From Actinomadura rubrisoli (GTDB taxonomy: Bacteria > Actinomycetota > Actinomycetes > Streptosporangiales > Streptosporangiaceae), in NCBI RefSeq assembly GCF_004349215.1, contig NZ_SMKU01000027.1:1-46436 (forward strand): a stretch of 46,436 bases of DNA, written 5' to 3'. A program made the position numbers and the translations under genes. The notes below the pieces were generated by a model. It was not told the origin of the DNA. It ran no database searches and was given only the letters and a program-made list of their open reading frames with translations. How positions within the stretch are numbered: the stretch's first letter is position 1; every line of letters begins with the position of its first letter. This document shows positions 1 to 8,684 of this stretch, one piece after another.

Positions 1-2
1 CC

Positions 3-1031
3 ACCACCCCGCGGGTGCTGTCCGGTATCCAGCCCACCGCCGACTCGTTCCATCTCGGCAACTACCTGGGCGCGCTACGGCAGTGGGTGGCCCTGCAAGA
101 CACGCACGAGACGTTCTACTGCGTGGTCGACCTGCACGCGATCACCGTCGAGCACGACCCTCCGACCCTCCGCCGCCGGACGAAGGTCGCCGCCGCGCAG
201 CTGTTCGCGATGGGCGTCGACCCCGAGCGCGCCGCCGTGTTCGTGCAGAGCCACGTCCCCGAGCACGCCGAGCTGGCGTGGGTGCTGGGCTGCCTCACCG
301 GGTTCGGGGAGGCGGGCCGCATGACCCAATTCAAGGACAAGTCGTCCAAACAGGGCACTGGGGGCACCAGCGTCGGCCTGTTCACCTACCCGGTCCTCCA
401 GGCCGCCGACATCCTGCTGTACTCGCCCGAGCCGGGCGCGGGGGAGCGCGTCTTCCACGTGCCGGTCGGCGAGGACCAGCGGCAGCACCTGGAGCTCACC
501 CGCACCCTCGCCGGGCGCTTCAACCACCGCTTCGGCGAGACGTTCGTCGAGCCCGAGCCCTACATCCCGGCGGGCGCCGCGAAGATCACCGACCTGCAGG
601 AGCCGACCGCGAAGATGAGCAAGTCGGCGTCCTCGCCGCAGGGCATCGTCGACGTGCTGGAGGAGCCCGGCCCGATGCGCAAGAAGATCATGCGCGCGGT
701 CACCGACACCGGCTCCGAGGTCGTCTACGACGAGGAGAAGAAGGCGGGCGTCACCAACCTGCTGCGGATCTACTCCGCGCTGGACGGCTCGTCCGTGCCG
801 GACCTGGAGCGCCGGTACGAGGGCTCCGGCTACGGGCAGTTCAAGAAGGACCTCGCGCAGCTCGTCCTGGACACGTTCACGCCGATCAGGGAGCGCACCC
901 TGGCCCTGCTGGAGGACGAGGAGCGGCTCGACCTGCTCCTCGCGCAGGGCGCCGGGCGCGCCTCGAAGGTCGCGGCGCGGACGATGGCGACCGTGCGCGA
1001 ACGGGTGGGATTCGTGGGACGTGGTCACTGA
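3..1031 (+). CDS. trpS: Tryptophanyl-tRNA synthetase, 5' end outside window
   Basis: Class I aminoacyl-tRNA synthetase that charges tRNA-Trp with tryptophan in the cytosol. The reading frame is open from the first complete codon at position 3 (T-T-P-R-V-L-S-G), so the true start lies upstream; the GTG at 15 falls inside the conserved N-terminal strand and is not the start. Visible signatures are the HIGH-type motif in SFHLGN, the tryptophan pocket region around [10 protein letters not shown], and the KMSKS loop ([10 protein letters not shown]). About 342 residues remain, close to the usual length, so only a few residues are missing. Its stop overlaps the next gene by 11 bp, suggesting coupled translation. 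Assignment is firm. Confidence 0.97.
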   Translation, partial: TTPRVLSGIQPTADSFHLGNYLGALRQWVALQDTHETFYCVVDLHAITVEHDPPTLRRRTKVAAAQLFAMGVDPERAAVFVQSHVPEHAELAWVLGCLTGFGEAGRMTQFKDKSSKQGTGGTSVGLFTYPVLQAADILLYSPEPGAGERVFHVPVGEDQRQHLELTRTLAGRFNHRFGETFVEPEPYIPAGAAKITDLQEPTAKMSKSASSPQGIVDVLEEPGPMRKKIMRAVTDTGSEVVYDEEKKAGVTNLLRIYSALDGSSVPDLERRYEGSGYGQFKKDLAQLVLDTFTPIRERTLALLEDEERLDLLLAQGAGRASKVAARTMATVRERVGFVGRGH

Positions 1032-1605
1032 CCAGGCGGCCTCGGGGGGCTCGGAGGGATCGGGGGCCGGCGGCGCCCGCATGATCGGCGTCGCCATCCC
1101 GATCCCCGACCCGTACGGCTCGGCGCTGCAGAGCAAGCGCGCCTCGTTCGGCGACCCGCTCGCCGACGCCATCCCGACGCACATCACCCTCCTCCCGCCG
1201 ACCGAGGTGGACGGGGAGGCGCTCGGCGTGGTCGAGAAGCATCTGCGCCGGGTCGCGCGCACCGAGCGGCCCTTCCGTATCCGGCTGCACGGCAGCGGAA
1301 CGTTCCGACCCGTGTCCCCGGTGGTGTTCGTGTCGCTGGCCGAGGGGATCGGCGACTGCGAGCGCGTCCAGTCCCGGGTGCTGTCCGGGCCGCTCTCCCG
1401 GACGCTGCCCTTCCCGTACCACCCGCACGTCACCATCGCCCACCACCTCGCGGACGAGGTCCTGGACCGGGCGTTCAAGGACCTCGCCGGATACCGGGCC
1501 GAGTTCGAGGTCTGGGGGTTCTCGCTGTACGAGCACGGCGACGACGGCGTGTGGCGGCGCCAGCGCGACTTCGTCTTCGGCTCCGGCTCCGGCCCGGACA
1601 CGTAG
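1021..1605 (+). CDS. 2H phosphoesterase (2'-5' RNA ligase-like)
   Basis: Small cytosolic protein with the two H-x-T/S motifs of the 2H phosphoesterase superfamily: HITLLPPT (about residue 53) and HVTIAHH (about residue 138). Members hydrolyse or join cyclic phosphate RNA ends or nucleotides; the substrate here is unknown. A GTG at 1021 lies inside the end of trpS and gives 194 residues; an ATG at 1081 (M-I-G-V-A-I-P-I-P) begins exactly where homology to the fold begins and is an equally good start, because the first 20 residues are a Gly/Ser-rich stretch. The tight overlap with trpS points to co-transcription. Family assignment is good, the exact activity is not known. Confidence 0.85.
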   Translation: MVTDQAASGGSEGSGAGGARMIGVAIPIPDPYGSALQSKRASFGDPLADAIPTHITLLPPTEVDGEALGVVEKHLRRVARTERPFRIRLHGSGTFRPVSPVVFVSLAEGIGDCERVQSRVLSGPLSRTLPFPYHPHVTIAHHLADEVLDRAFKDLAGYRAEFEVWGFSLYEHGDDGVWRRQRDFVFGSGSGPDT

Positions 1606-1653
1606 TGTTGAACGGCCGGTCACCGTGCGCCGCATCCTGCGGCCCGATCTGGG

Positions 1654-1666
1654 TACGGTGCCGTAC
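1654..1666 (+). promoter_or_regulatory. Candidate leaderless -10 element for the YihY gene
   Basis: TACGGT (1654-1659) lies exactly 7 nt before the ATG at 1667, so transcription could start on the start codon. No Shine-Dalgarno sequence precedes this ATG. No convincing -35 is seen. The same arrangement recurs at four other genes in the window. Confidence 0.5.
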
Positions 1667-2737
1667 ATGCGGCAGGTGATCAATAGAGTGCAGCGGCAGG
1701 CCGAAAGCCTGCTGGACACCGGAAAAGACCTGCTGCGCGGCGCGCGCGCACGCTGGAGATGGTTCGACCACCTCGGACGGGCCTTCGACCGGTACCAGGA
1801 GCGGCGCGGCGACCGGCTCGCGGCGGCCCTCACCTGCTACGCGTTCCTGTCGTTCTTCCCGCTGCTGGCACTGGCGTACTCGCTGCTCGGCTACCTCGTC
1901 GGCGTCAGCAAGCAGGCCCGCGACTACTTCGTCGACGCCATCTACTCGCTGTTGCCCGGGCTGTCCGACCAGCTCCAGGTCGAGGAGATCGCCAGGTCCA
2001 AGACCACCGTCGGCCTCTTCGGCCTGGCGGCCCTGCTGTTCACCGGGCTCGGCTGGGTCCAGGTGCTGCGCGAGTCCCTGCGCGATATGTGGGGGAACGA
2101 GCCGGGCGGCGGCGGCAACTTCTTCCTCAAGTGGCTGTGGGACCTCGCCGTCCTGGTGTTCCTCGGCGTGATCCTGATCTGCGGGATGGTGACGTCGACC
2201 GTCACGACGTCCGCCACGCACACCGTCCTCAAGTGGTTCGACCTGGAGGACGTGCCGGGGGCCGGGACGGGCCTGCGGCTGCTGTCGCTGGCCTGCGCGA
2301 TGGCGTTCAACACGGTGATCTTCCTGGTGCTGTTCACGCGGCTGTCGGGCACCCGGGCGCCGTGGCGGCGGATCGCCAAGGGCGCGCTGTTCGGCGCGAT
2401 CGGCTTCGAGGTGCTCAAGCAGACCGCCACGCTGCTGATCGGGCGGACGACGCAGAACCCCGTCTACGCCTCGTTCGCCGTCCTGGTCGGGCTGATGGTG
2501 TGGATCAACGTCGTGTCCCGGTTCTCGCTCTTCGTCGCCGCCTGGACGGCGACCCGCAGCGTCGTCCTGACCGCCGACGCCGAAGCGGAGGCCAGAGCGG
2601 AAGCGGAGGCCAGAGCGGAGGCCGAGGCCGGTGCCGAAGCGGAGGCCGACGTCGAAGCCAAGGAGGCGGACGAGAAGCCGGACGAGGCGTCGCCGCCAAG
2701 CCCCGCGGAGCAGCGTGCCGAGCCGCTGCGCCGCTGA
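1667..2737 (+). CDS. YihY/BrkB-family inner-membrane protein
   Basis: Integral membrane protein of the YihY/UPF0761 (formerly 'ribonuclease BN-like', BrkB) family, whose molecular role is unsettled. The family block begins near residue 35 with R-G-D-R-L-A-A-A-L-T-C-Y-A-F-L and about six hydrophobic helices follow, ending near residue 305. The last ~55 residues form an Ala/Glu/Arg-rich charged tail encoded by an imperfect 18-bp repeat, probably disordered and cytoplasmic. ATG 1667 is chosen over the in-frame GTG at 1625 because a TANNNT hexamer sits 7 nt upstream and homologous starts are near here; the GTG would add 14 residues. It converges with the carboxypeptidase gene 30 bp away. Confidence 0.88.
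   Translation: MRQVINRVQRQAESLLDTGKDLLRGARARWRWFDHLGRAFDRYQERRGDRLAAALTCYAFLSFFPLLALAYSLLGYLVGVSKQARDYFVDAIYSLLPGLSDQLQVEEIARSKTTVGLFGLAALLFTGLGWVQVLRESLRDMWGNEPGGGGNFFLKWLWDLAVLVFLGVILICGMVTSTVTTSATHTVLKWFDLEDVPGAGTGLRLLSLACAMAFNTVIFLVLFTRLSGTRAPWRRIAKGALFGAIGFEVLKQTATLLIGRTTQNPVYASFAVLVGLMVWINVVSRFSLFVAAWTATRSVVLTADAEAEARAEAEARAEAEAGAEAEADVEAKEADEKPDEASPPSPAEQRAEPLRR
2582..2646 (+). repeat. 18-bp tandem repeat encoding Ala/Glu tail of YihY protein
   Basis: Two exact copies of an 18-bp unit (2582-2599 and 2600-2617, GAAGCGGAGGCCAGAGCG) are followed by degenerate copies. It keeps frame and encodes E-A-E-A-R-A units, so it can grow or shrink without frameshift. Confidence 0.8.
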
Positions 2738-2766
2738 GCCTGGCTGAACCGGGGCCTAGGGAGCCC

Positions 2767-4083
2767 TTACCGGCCGGGGTCGTCGTAGGTCGGCTCCGGG
2801 GGGCCGTGCGGCTGCCGCGCGGACGAGCCGTCCCGGCGCCGGCGCCGTAGCACCAGGAACAGCACGCCGATCGCCAGACCCGCGCCGACCGCGCCGCCGC
2901 CGACCAGCATCCACATCCGGGTCGAGTCGTCGGAGGCCAGCGGCGCGTCCGGCAGCAGGCTGCCCGAGCCGTCCTTCCTGGTCTCCGAGGCGTCGCCGGG
3001 CGCGACCAGCGTGCCCACCGGCTTGATCTTGCCGCGCGTCGCGAAGCCCCAGTCCAGCAGCTCGGTCGCGTACTTGGAGGGCGGCATGTCGGCCTTCATC
3101 AGTGAGATCACGATCGTGTGCCCGCCGCGCCGCGCCGCGGCGACGTAGGTCTGCCCGGCGGCGATGGTGTAGCCGTTCTTGCCGCCCAGCATCCCCGTGT
3201 AGGCGTACCGCTCGCCCGGCAGCAGCTTGTTGTGGGTGTGGATCGGGTACCCGCCGACCTTCCGGCCCTTCTTGCGCTGGCTCTTGGACGGCGGCGCCGG
3301 GAACTGGAAGTCGATCGCCTGGACGTACTTGCGGTAGTCGGCGTTGCGCAGCCCCTCGCGCAGGATGAGCGCCAGGTCGTACGCCGAGGTGTGCTGGGTG
3401 CGGATGTTGAGGCCGAGGTCCTTGTCGAGGCCGTTCGGCGACCCGGCGAGCGTGTCGCGGGCGTTGATCCGCCTGGCTTCGGCGTTCATGTCGGCGAGCG
3501 CCTTGGCCATCCCGCCGTCGGCCTCCGCGAGCGTCACCGCCGCGTCGTTGGCCGACATCATCATCAGCGCGTGGAACAGGTCGGAGACCTTGTACTGCAT
3601 CTTCGGCGTCAGCCCGACCTTGGTGCCCTCGACGTCGCAGGCCCGCTGGGACGGCCGGACGAGCCGGTCCGGGTCCAGCTTGGGGACGAGCGCCAGCGCG
3701 GTCAGCGTCTTGAGCGTGCTGGCCGGCAGGTACTTGCCGTGCGGGTCCTTGGCCGCCAGCACCTCGCCCGTGTCGGCGTCCGCGACCATGTACGAGGACG
3801 CCTTGATCTTGGGCGGCGCGGGCACCCCGGCCGCCTGGTTGACGACCATCCCCCGGCCGGCGAGCTGCGGCCCGCCGACCGGATCGGCCGGCGGCGCGGC
3901 GTGCCGTGCGGCCCGTCCCACCCCGGCCGCCGTGGCCGGTGGCGCCGTCAGCGAGACCGCGACGAGCGGCACCGTGATCACCGTCGCGGTGCGGCGCAGG
4001 CGCGCTCGCATCCGCCGTCGCTGTGGTCGCAAGCTCTCGCCGCTCCTCGTTCCCGCAGCCGCGAAGCTGCCCCCTACGCCCAT
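2767..4083 (-). CDS. D-alanyl-D-alanine carboxypeptidase, S11 family
   Basis: Secreted, membrane-anchored penicillin-binding carboxypeptidase that trims the terminal D-Ala of peptidoglycan stem peptides. Visible motifs: the nucleophile S-T-L-K in P-A-S-T-L-K-T-L, the S-A-N-D motif, and the third box written G-G-K-N-G-Y-T, with Asn in place of the usual Thr of KTG. A signal segment (V-I-T-V-P-L-V-A-V-S-L-T-A) is near the N-terminus; a C-terminal helix (M-L-V-G-G-G-A-V...) followed by an Arg-rich tail anchors it. ATG 4083 has a GGGGGAG sequence close upstream; ATG 4011 (M-R-A-R-L-R-R-T) is the alternative and gives a more standard signal peptide. Longer in-frame upstream extension lacks homology and was excluded. 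Confidence 0.92.
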   Translation of the reverse strand: MGVGGSFAAAGTRSGESLRPQRRRMRARLRRTATVITVPLVAVSLTAPPATAAGVGRAARHAAPPADPVGGPQLAGRGMVVNQAAGVPAPPKIKASSYMVADADTGEVLAAKDPHGKYLPASTLKTLTALALVPKLDPDRLVRPSQRACDVEGTKVGLTPKMQYKVSDLFHALMMMSANDAAVTLAEADGGMAKALADMNAEARRINARDTLAGSPNGLDKDLGLNIRTQHTSAYDLALILREGLRNADYRKYVQAIDFQFPAPPSKSQRKKGRKVGGYPIHTHNKLLPGERYAYTGMLGGKNGYTIAAGQTYVAAARRGGHTIVISLMKADMPPSKYATELLDWGFATRGKIKPVGTLVAPGDASETRKDGSGSLLPDAPLASDDSTRMWMLVGGGAVGAGLAIGVLFLVLRRRRRDGSSARQPHGPPEPTYDDPGR

Positions 4084-4480
4084 GACTCCCCCGAAGACTA
4101 GGCGACGTATCCGGAGAAGAGGTACCCGAACGTGGAGACGGCGATCCTCGGGACGTACGGGATTCACCGTACGTAGGGGACGACTAGAATCGGTTACAGT
4201 CCGTCGTGCCCGGTAATTTTGGTCGGACTGACTAGTTCGTTCGAGTGGTGTCGCGGACAGGAGTGATGACCGAAAAGTACGCCCCGGCGCGTCCGGTGGA
4301 GGCCCGGACGAGTCAAATGATCCGCAAAGGGCATGGACACCCGACGGGGTCGCGCGCACGGCGTCATCATGGAGCGAACACCTGGCCTGGACCGGCGTTT
4401 GTCCAGGCTTAGGGACCCGCTGGCTGATTAGCGCCACGTGCCACGCAACGACCTGCAAGGATTGTGGACGGAGGTTGGCC
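4084..4480. promoter_or_regulatory. Divergent intergenic region, carboxypeptidase / GCS
   Basis: This 397-bp gap holds no credible gene. It contains a perfect inverted repeat (4153-4174) and, on the plus strand just after it, TAGAAT at 4184-4189, a good -10 candidate (possible weak -35 TTCACC at 4162-4167). The region from 4190 to 4460 has lower coding bias and no further structure I can support. GGAGG at 4470-4474 is the ribosome-binding site of the next gene. Confidence 0.5.
4153..4174. promoter_or_regulatory. Perfect 8-bp inverted repeat, operator candidate
   Basis: ACGTACGG (4153-4160), six-base spacer, CCGTACGT (4167-4174). A perfect 22-bp dyad in a divergent intergenic region, overlapping the -35 position of the TAGAAT promoter candidate. 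The binding protein is unknown. Confidence 0.6.
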
Positions 4481-5647
4481 GTGGCCATTGACTTCAACGC
4501 ATCGAACGGGGCGACCCTCGGGGTCGAGTGGGAGCTCCAGCTGATCGATGTGGAGACCAGGCACCTGCGGCAGGACGCACGCGAGGTGCTCGCCGCCCTG
4601 CCGTCCCTCAGCGAGGGCTCGGTCAATCCCAAGATCAGGCACGAGCTCATGGAGTCGACGGTCGAGATCGTCACCGACATCTGCCACACCGTGGGCGAGG
4701 CCAAGAGCGACCTGACGGCCACCCTCGCCGCCCTCCGGGCCGCCGCCGCCGAGCGTGACATCGCGCTGGCCTGCACCGGCACCCACCCCATCAGCGACTG
4801 GCGCGACGCGGTCATGGCCCCGATGGGCCGCTACGCCCAGCTCATCGAGCAGATGCAGTGGCTGGCGCGGCGCATCCAGACCTTCGGCGTGCACGTCCAC
4901 GTCGGCGTCTCGGACGGCGCCAAGGCGATCCCGATCGTGAACGCCCTGTCGGCCTACCTGCCGCACTTTCTGGCGCTGACGGCGTCCAGCCCGTTCTGGA
5001 GCGGCAGCGACACCGGGCTGGCCTCGTGCAGGGCCGTCGTCTTCGGACAGCTGCCGACGGCCGGTCCTCCCCACTCGCTAGACGATTGGGCGGCCTTCGA
5101 GGATTACATGGCGACGCTGATGCGCGCCGGAACGATCCGGACCATCAAGGAGGTCTGGTGGGACATCCGCCCGCATCCCGACTTCGGGACGGTCGAGATC
5201 AGGATGTTCGACGGCATTCCCACCCTGCGGGAGGTGGGCATGGCCGCCGCCCTGTGCCAGAGCCTGGTCACGCTGTTCGACCAGCAGCTCGACCGGGGCT
5301 ACACGCTGCCCCGCCCGGACACCTGGGTGGTGCGCGACAACAAGTGGCGCGCGACCAGATACGGACTCGACGCCATCGTCATCACCGATGACACTGGAAG
5401 CACCGCACCACTCCGCGACGACCTGTACGAGCTGATCCGGGAACTGGAGCCCGTTGCCGATCGGCTCGGCTGCGCGGAGGAGCTCAAGGTGGTAGGGGAA
5501 GTTCTCGAACACGGGGCGCCGTACGAGCGGCAGCGGGCGATCCGCGCGGAGGGCGGGTCGCTCGAGAACATCGTCGACGCGGCGATCACCGAGCTCGCGG
5601 AGGACAGGTTCGTCACACTGGGGGAGGTCGCACATGCCGGAACCTGA
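4481..5647 (+). CDS. Carboxylate-amine ligase, YbdK-type glutamate-cysteine ligase
   Basis: ATP-dependent carboxylate-amine ligase of the GCS2/YbdK family, which couples the gamma-carboxyl of glutamate to an amine, classically cysteine. The family signature G-V-E-W-E-L-Q-L-I-D is near residue 12, H-V-H-V-G-V near 140, the acidic D-I-R-P-H-P-D-F-G-T-V-E-I-R near 226-240, and N-K-W-R-A-T-R-Y-G-L-D near 288. Length (388) is normal. GTG 4481 is chosen because GGAGG ends 6 nt upstream; TTG 4475 is too close to that site. Actinomycetes use mycothiol rather than glutathione, so the physiological product is uncertain. Its end overlaps the amidohydrolase start by 14 bp, suggesting a two-gene operon. 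Confidence 0.9.
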   Translation: MAIDFNASNGATLGVEWELQLIDVETRHLRQDAREVLAALPSLSEGSVNPKIRHELMESTVEIVTDICHTVGEAKSDLTATLAALRAAAAERDIALACTGTHPISDWRDAVMAPMGRYAQLIEQMQWLARRIQTFGVHVHVGVSDGAKAIPIVNALSAYLPHFLALTASSPFWSGSDTGLASCRAVVFGQLPTAGPPHSLDDWAAFEDYMATLMRAGTIRTIKEVWWDIRPHPDFGTVEIRMFDGIPTLREVGMAAALCQSLVTLFDQQLDRGYTLPRPDTWVVRDNKWRATRYGLDAIVITDDTGSTAPLRDDLYELIRELEPVADRLGCAEELKVVGEVLEHGAPYERQRAIRAEGGSLENIVDAAITELAEDRFVTLGEVAHAGT

Positions 5648-7391
5648 GGAACCGGCCCGCCCGGGCGAACGGCCCGCGCGCCAGAGCCGCCCGGGGTCCC
5701 CGCCGCCCGGACGGCCCGGCGCCGCGTCCGGCCGGGGCCGCCCGGCGGGGGCCGCCGGGGACGCGGGCGGCGACGGCGAGGCCGCCGAAGCCGCCGGGGA
5801 CGCCACGAACGTCAGAGCCGCCGAAGACGTCAGAGACGTTAAGGGCTCTGAAGACGTTAAGAGCACCGAAGACGTTGGAGATGCCAAGGACGTCGGGAGC
5901 AGCGGTACCGACACCACCATCGGGCGCGAGCCGTTCGGCTCCGCCATCGCGCAGGGGGCGCACATGACACATCCGGGACACGGGGTGATGCCCGGCCTAG
6001 AACCACCGACCGCTCCGGGCTCCGCGGACCCCGCGGGCCCCAAGGGCCTTGGCAACGGAGATGCCCGGGGCGGCGCCGCGGCGGGGACCGCGTCGCCCGC
6101 CCCGGTGTCCGGCGCGTCCGGTGCGGCCGGGCCGGGCTCCGCCGCGACGCTCGGGGGCGCCGCGTTGCAGCCGCAACTCGACGCGTTCCTGGCCGGGCAC
6201 GAGGACGAGCTGGTCGCCTTCCGCCGCGACCTGCACATGCATCCCGAGCTGGGGTACGCCGAGCACCGCACGACCAAGCAGATCGCCGAGCGGCTGCGCG
6301 CGGCCGGGCTGGAGCCGCGGATCCTGCCGAAGGGCACGGGCCTGTTCTGCGACATCGGTCCCGCCGACGGGACGACGGTCGCGCTGCGGGCCGACATCGA
6401 CGCGCTGCCGCTGCAGGACGAGAAGGAAGGCGCCCCCTACCGCTCGACGGTGCCGGGCGTCGCCCACGCGTGCGGCCACGACGTCCACACCGTGATGGTG
6501 CTGGGCGCGGGGCTGTTCCTGGCGCAGCAGGCGGAGGCGGGGCTGCTGCCCGGCCGGGTCCGGCTGCTGTTCCAGCCCGCCGAGGAGACGCCGGGCGGGG
6601 CGCTGGACGTGATGGCCGCCGGCGGCATCGCGGGCGTGGACCGCGCGTTCGCGCTGCACTGCGACCCGCGCATCGAGGTCGGCCAGCTCGGCCTGCGCAC
6701 CGGTCCGATCACCGCGGCCTGCGACAAGGTGTACGTGAAGGTGACCGGTCCCGGCGGGCACACCGCCCGGCCGCACCTGACCGCCGACCTGGTCTACGCG
6801 CTCGCCAAGATCGTCACCGAGCTCCCGTCGGCGCTGTCGCGCCGGGTCGACCCGCGCTCCAGCCTGTCGCTGGTGTGGGGACGGGTGTCGGCCGGGTCGG
6901 TCGCCAACGCGATCCCGGACGACGGCATCGCCGAGGGCACCGTCCGCTGCCTGGACGACGAGGCGTGGCACCGGGCGCCGGAGATGATGAAGTCGCTGCT
7001 GCAGTCGGTGGCCGCCGCCTACGACGTGGAGGCGTCGCTGGAGTACATCCGGGGCGTCCCCCCGACCGTCAACGAGGCCGCCAGCGTGCAGATGTTCCGC
7101 GACGCCGCGGCGCAGGTCATCGACGAGGAGGGCGTGGTGCCCACCCCGCAGAGCCTCGGCGGCGAGGACTTCGGCTGGTACCTGGAGTCGATCCCCGGCG
7201 CCCTGGCGCGGCTCGGGGTGCGGACACCGGGCTCGCCGGGCGAGTACGACCTGCACCGGGGCGACTTCGACGTGGACGAGCGGTGCATCCCCGTGGGCGT
7301 GCGGGTGCTCGCCGCGACCGCGCTGACCGCGCTGTGGGAGGGCGGGCGTCCGGGCGACGCCGAGCCGATCGAGGGCGCCGCACTGGCCTGA
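5634..7391 (+). CDS. M20-family amidohydrolase with low-complexity N-terminus
   Basis: Binuclear metal amidohydrolase of the M20D group (hippurate hydrolase, IAA-amino acid hydrolase, N-acyl-amino acid amidohydrolase). The catalytic domain starts near residue 182 (L-D-A-F-L-A-G-H). Metal-site motifs are visible: H-A-C-G-H-D-V-H-T, P-A-E-E-T-P-G-G-A, A-L-H-C-D-P, and G-G-H-T-A-R-P-H of the dimerisation lid. Residues 1-180 are Pro/Gly/Ala-rich and then Asp/Val/Lys/Glu-rich, absent from ordinary relatives. ATG 5634 is supported by GGGGGAGG 7 nt upstream, inside the preceding gene; ATG 5964 with a weaker AGGGGG is a possible internal start giving 475 residues. Substrate cannot be told; the operon with the ligase hints at gamma-glutamyl or N-acyl amide metabolism. 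Confidence 0.88.
   Translation: MPEPEEPARPGERPARQSRPGSPPPGRPGAASGRGRPAGAAGDAGGDGEAAEAAGDATNVRAAEDVRDVKGSEDVKSTEDVGDAKDVGSSGTDTTIGREPFGSAIAQGAHMTHPGHGVMPGLEPPTAPGSADPAGPKGLGNGDARGGAAAGTASPAPVSGASGAAGPGSAATLGGAALQPQLDAFLAGHEDELVAFRRDLHMHPELGYAEHRTTKQIAERLRAAGLEPRILPKGTGLFCDIGPADGTTVALRADIDALPLQDEKEGAPYRSTVPGVAHACGHDVHTVMVLGAGLFLAQQAEAGLLPGRVRLLFQPAEETPGGALDVMAAGGIAGVDRAFALHCDPRIEVGQLGLRTGPITAACDKVYVKVTGPGGHTARPHLTADLVYALAKIVTELPSALSRRVDPRSSLSLVWGRVSAGSVANAIPDDGIAEGTVRCLDDEAWHRAPEMMKSLLQSVAAAYDVEASLEYIRGVPPTVNEAASVQMFRDAAAQVIDEEGVVPTPQSLGGEDFGWYLESIPGALARLGVRTPGSPGEYDLHRGDFDVDERCIPVGVRVLAATALTALWEGGRPGDAEPIEGAALA
5800..5905 (+). repeat. Degenerate in-frame repeat inside M20 N-terminal linker
   Basis: Repeated blocks resembling GAAGACGTTAAGAGC encode D-V-K/R-S-T/A-E-D-V units. 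Third codon positions here (GTT, AGA, TCT, GAA, GGA) are much richer in A/T than in surrounding genes, so this stretch has a different origin or weak selection. Confidence 0.6.
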
Positions 7392-7488
7392 ACCCCCCGA
7401 GTAGCTCCCTTCCCCCCGGAGGGTCCCCCCGCTTCCGCGCAAGCCATGCCCTGACCTGTGGCGATATGTGTACGCATTGGTAACGGAC

Positions 7489-7502
7489 CTGTTGCGAAAC
7501 AG
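7489..7502. promoter_or_regulatory. Short inverted repeat upstream of the BMP gene
   Basis: CTGTT (7489-7493), GCGA, AACAG (7498-7502) lies about 100 bp upstream of the transporter operon in a 212-bp intergenic gap. It is a candidate operator for nucleoside-responsive control; no clear -10/-35 pair was found nearby. Confidence 0.35.
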
Positions 7503-7603
7503 TGCAAGCAGGGAGTTTTCCACCAGCAGCGAGGTAGCGTCCCGATCGATTTCGGTGGCCGGTCGGCCGCCGACCGTGGGTGGGGAACGGAAGGAGCGCT
7601 ACC

Positions 7604-8662
7604 TTGCGCCGTGGACTGAAGATTTCGCTCGTCACCGTGACGGGTGCGGCGCTGACGCTCAGCGCCTCCGCGTGCGGTGGCAAGAAGGCGGACACCGGCA
7701 AGGACGACGGGGACGGCAAGAAGTCCCTCAAGATCGGCCTCGCGTTCGACATCGGCGGCCGCGGCGACCAGTCGTTCAACGACTCGGCCGCGGCCGGGCT
7801 CGACAAGGCCAAGAAGGACCTGAACGTCACCACCGAGGAGATCTCGGCCAAGCCCGACGAGCCCGACTCCGACAAGGAGTCGCGGCTGCGCCTGCTCGCC
7901 AACAAGGGCTACAACCCGGTCATCGGCGTCGGGTTCGCCTACACCACCTCGCTGGTCAAGGTCGCGAAGGACTTCCCGAAGACCAGGTTCCTCGTCGTCG
8001 ACGCCGACCAGTGCAAGGTGACGGGCGCGAACGTCAAGGGCGCCTGCTTCTCCGAGGAGCAGGGCTCCTTCCTCGTGGGCGCGGCCGCGGCGCTGAAGTC
8101 CAAGACCGGCAAGATCGGCTTCATCGGCGGCGTCAACGTGCCGCTGATCACCAAGTTCCAGGCCGGCTACGAGGCGGGCGCGAAGAAGGCCAAGCCGGGC
8201 ATCAAGGTCCTGCCCGCCAAGTACCTGACGCAGCCGCCGAACTTCGACGGGTTCAAGAACCCGGCGCTCGGCAACGAGGCCGCCAAGGGGCAGCTCGACG
8301 GGGGCGCCGACGTGATCTACCACGCGGCGGGCGGCGCCGGGATCGGCGTCATCAAGACCGTCGGCGCGGCCAAGAAGTGGGCCATCGGCGTCGACTCCGA
8401 CCAGTACAACCAGCCCGCGGTCGCGGGGGCCAAGGAGTTCATCCTCACCTCCATGATCAAGCACGTGGACGTGGCCGTGTTCGACTTCGTCGAGAGCGTC
8501 GCCAACAACACCTTCCAGCCCGGCACGAAGAAGTACGACCTGTCCAACGACGGCGTCGGCTACTCCCTCACCGGCGGCAAGATCGATGACATCAAGGCCA
8601 AGCTGGACGCGCTGAAGGCCGACATCGTCGCCGGCAAGATCACGGTCCCGACGAAGCCCTGA
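7604..8662 (+). CDS. BMP-family ABC transporter substrate-binding lipoprotein
   Basis: Periplasmic-binding-type lipoprotein of the basic membrane protein (BMP/PnrA, Med) family, which binds purine or pyrimidine nucleosides for ABC import. A signal peptide (R-R-G-L-K-I-S-L) ends in the lipobox L-S-A-S-A-C, after which a Lys/Asp-rich linker leads to the BMP domain starting at I-G-L-A-F-D-I-G-G-R-G-D-Q-S-F-N. Conserved H-A-A-G-G-A-G-I-G and G-V-D-S-D-Q-Y-N motifs follow. TTG 7604 is preferred because AAGGAG lies 8 nt upstream; the in-frame GTG at 7580 would place that site inside the gene. It heads the operon with the ATPase, two permeases, Cdd and DeoA. Confidence 0.93.
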   Translation: MRRGLKISLVTVTGAALTLSASACGGKKADTGKDDGDGKKSLKIGLAFDIGGRGDQSFNDSAAAGLDKAKKDLNVTTEEISAKPDEPDSDKESRLRLLANKGYNPVIGVGFAYTTSLVKVAKDFPKTRFLVVDADQCKVTGANVKGACFSEEQGSFLVGAAAALKSKTGKIGFIGGVNVPLITKFQAGYEAGAKKAKPGIKVLPAKYLTQPPNFDGFKNPALGNEAAKGQLDGGADVIYHAAGGAGIGVIKTVGAAKKWAIGVDSDQYNQPAVAGAKEFILTSMIKHVDVAVFDFVESVANNTFQPGTKKYDLSNDGVGYSLTGGKIDDIKAKLDALKADIVAGKITVPTKP

Positions 8663-8684
8663 CCCTCCTTCGCGGGGTGAGGAG

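Noticed and set aside
75..1601. 508-codon minus-strand frame opposite trpS and the 2H gene
   Set aside because: Low-complexity Arg/Gly/Ala product mirroring strong plus-strand genes; a GC-bias artefact.
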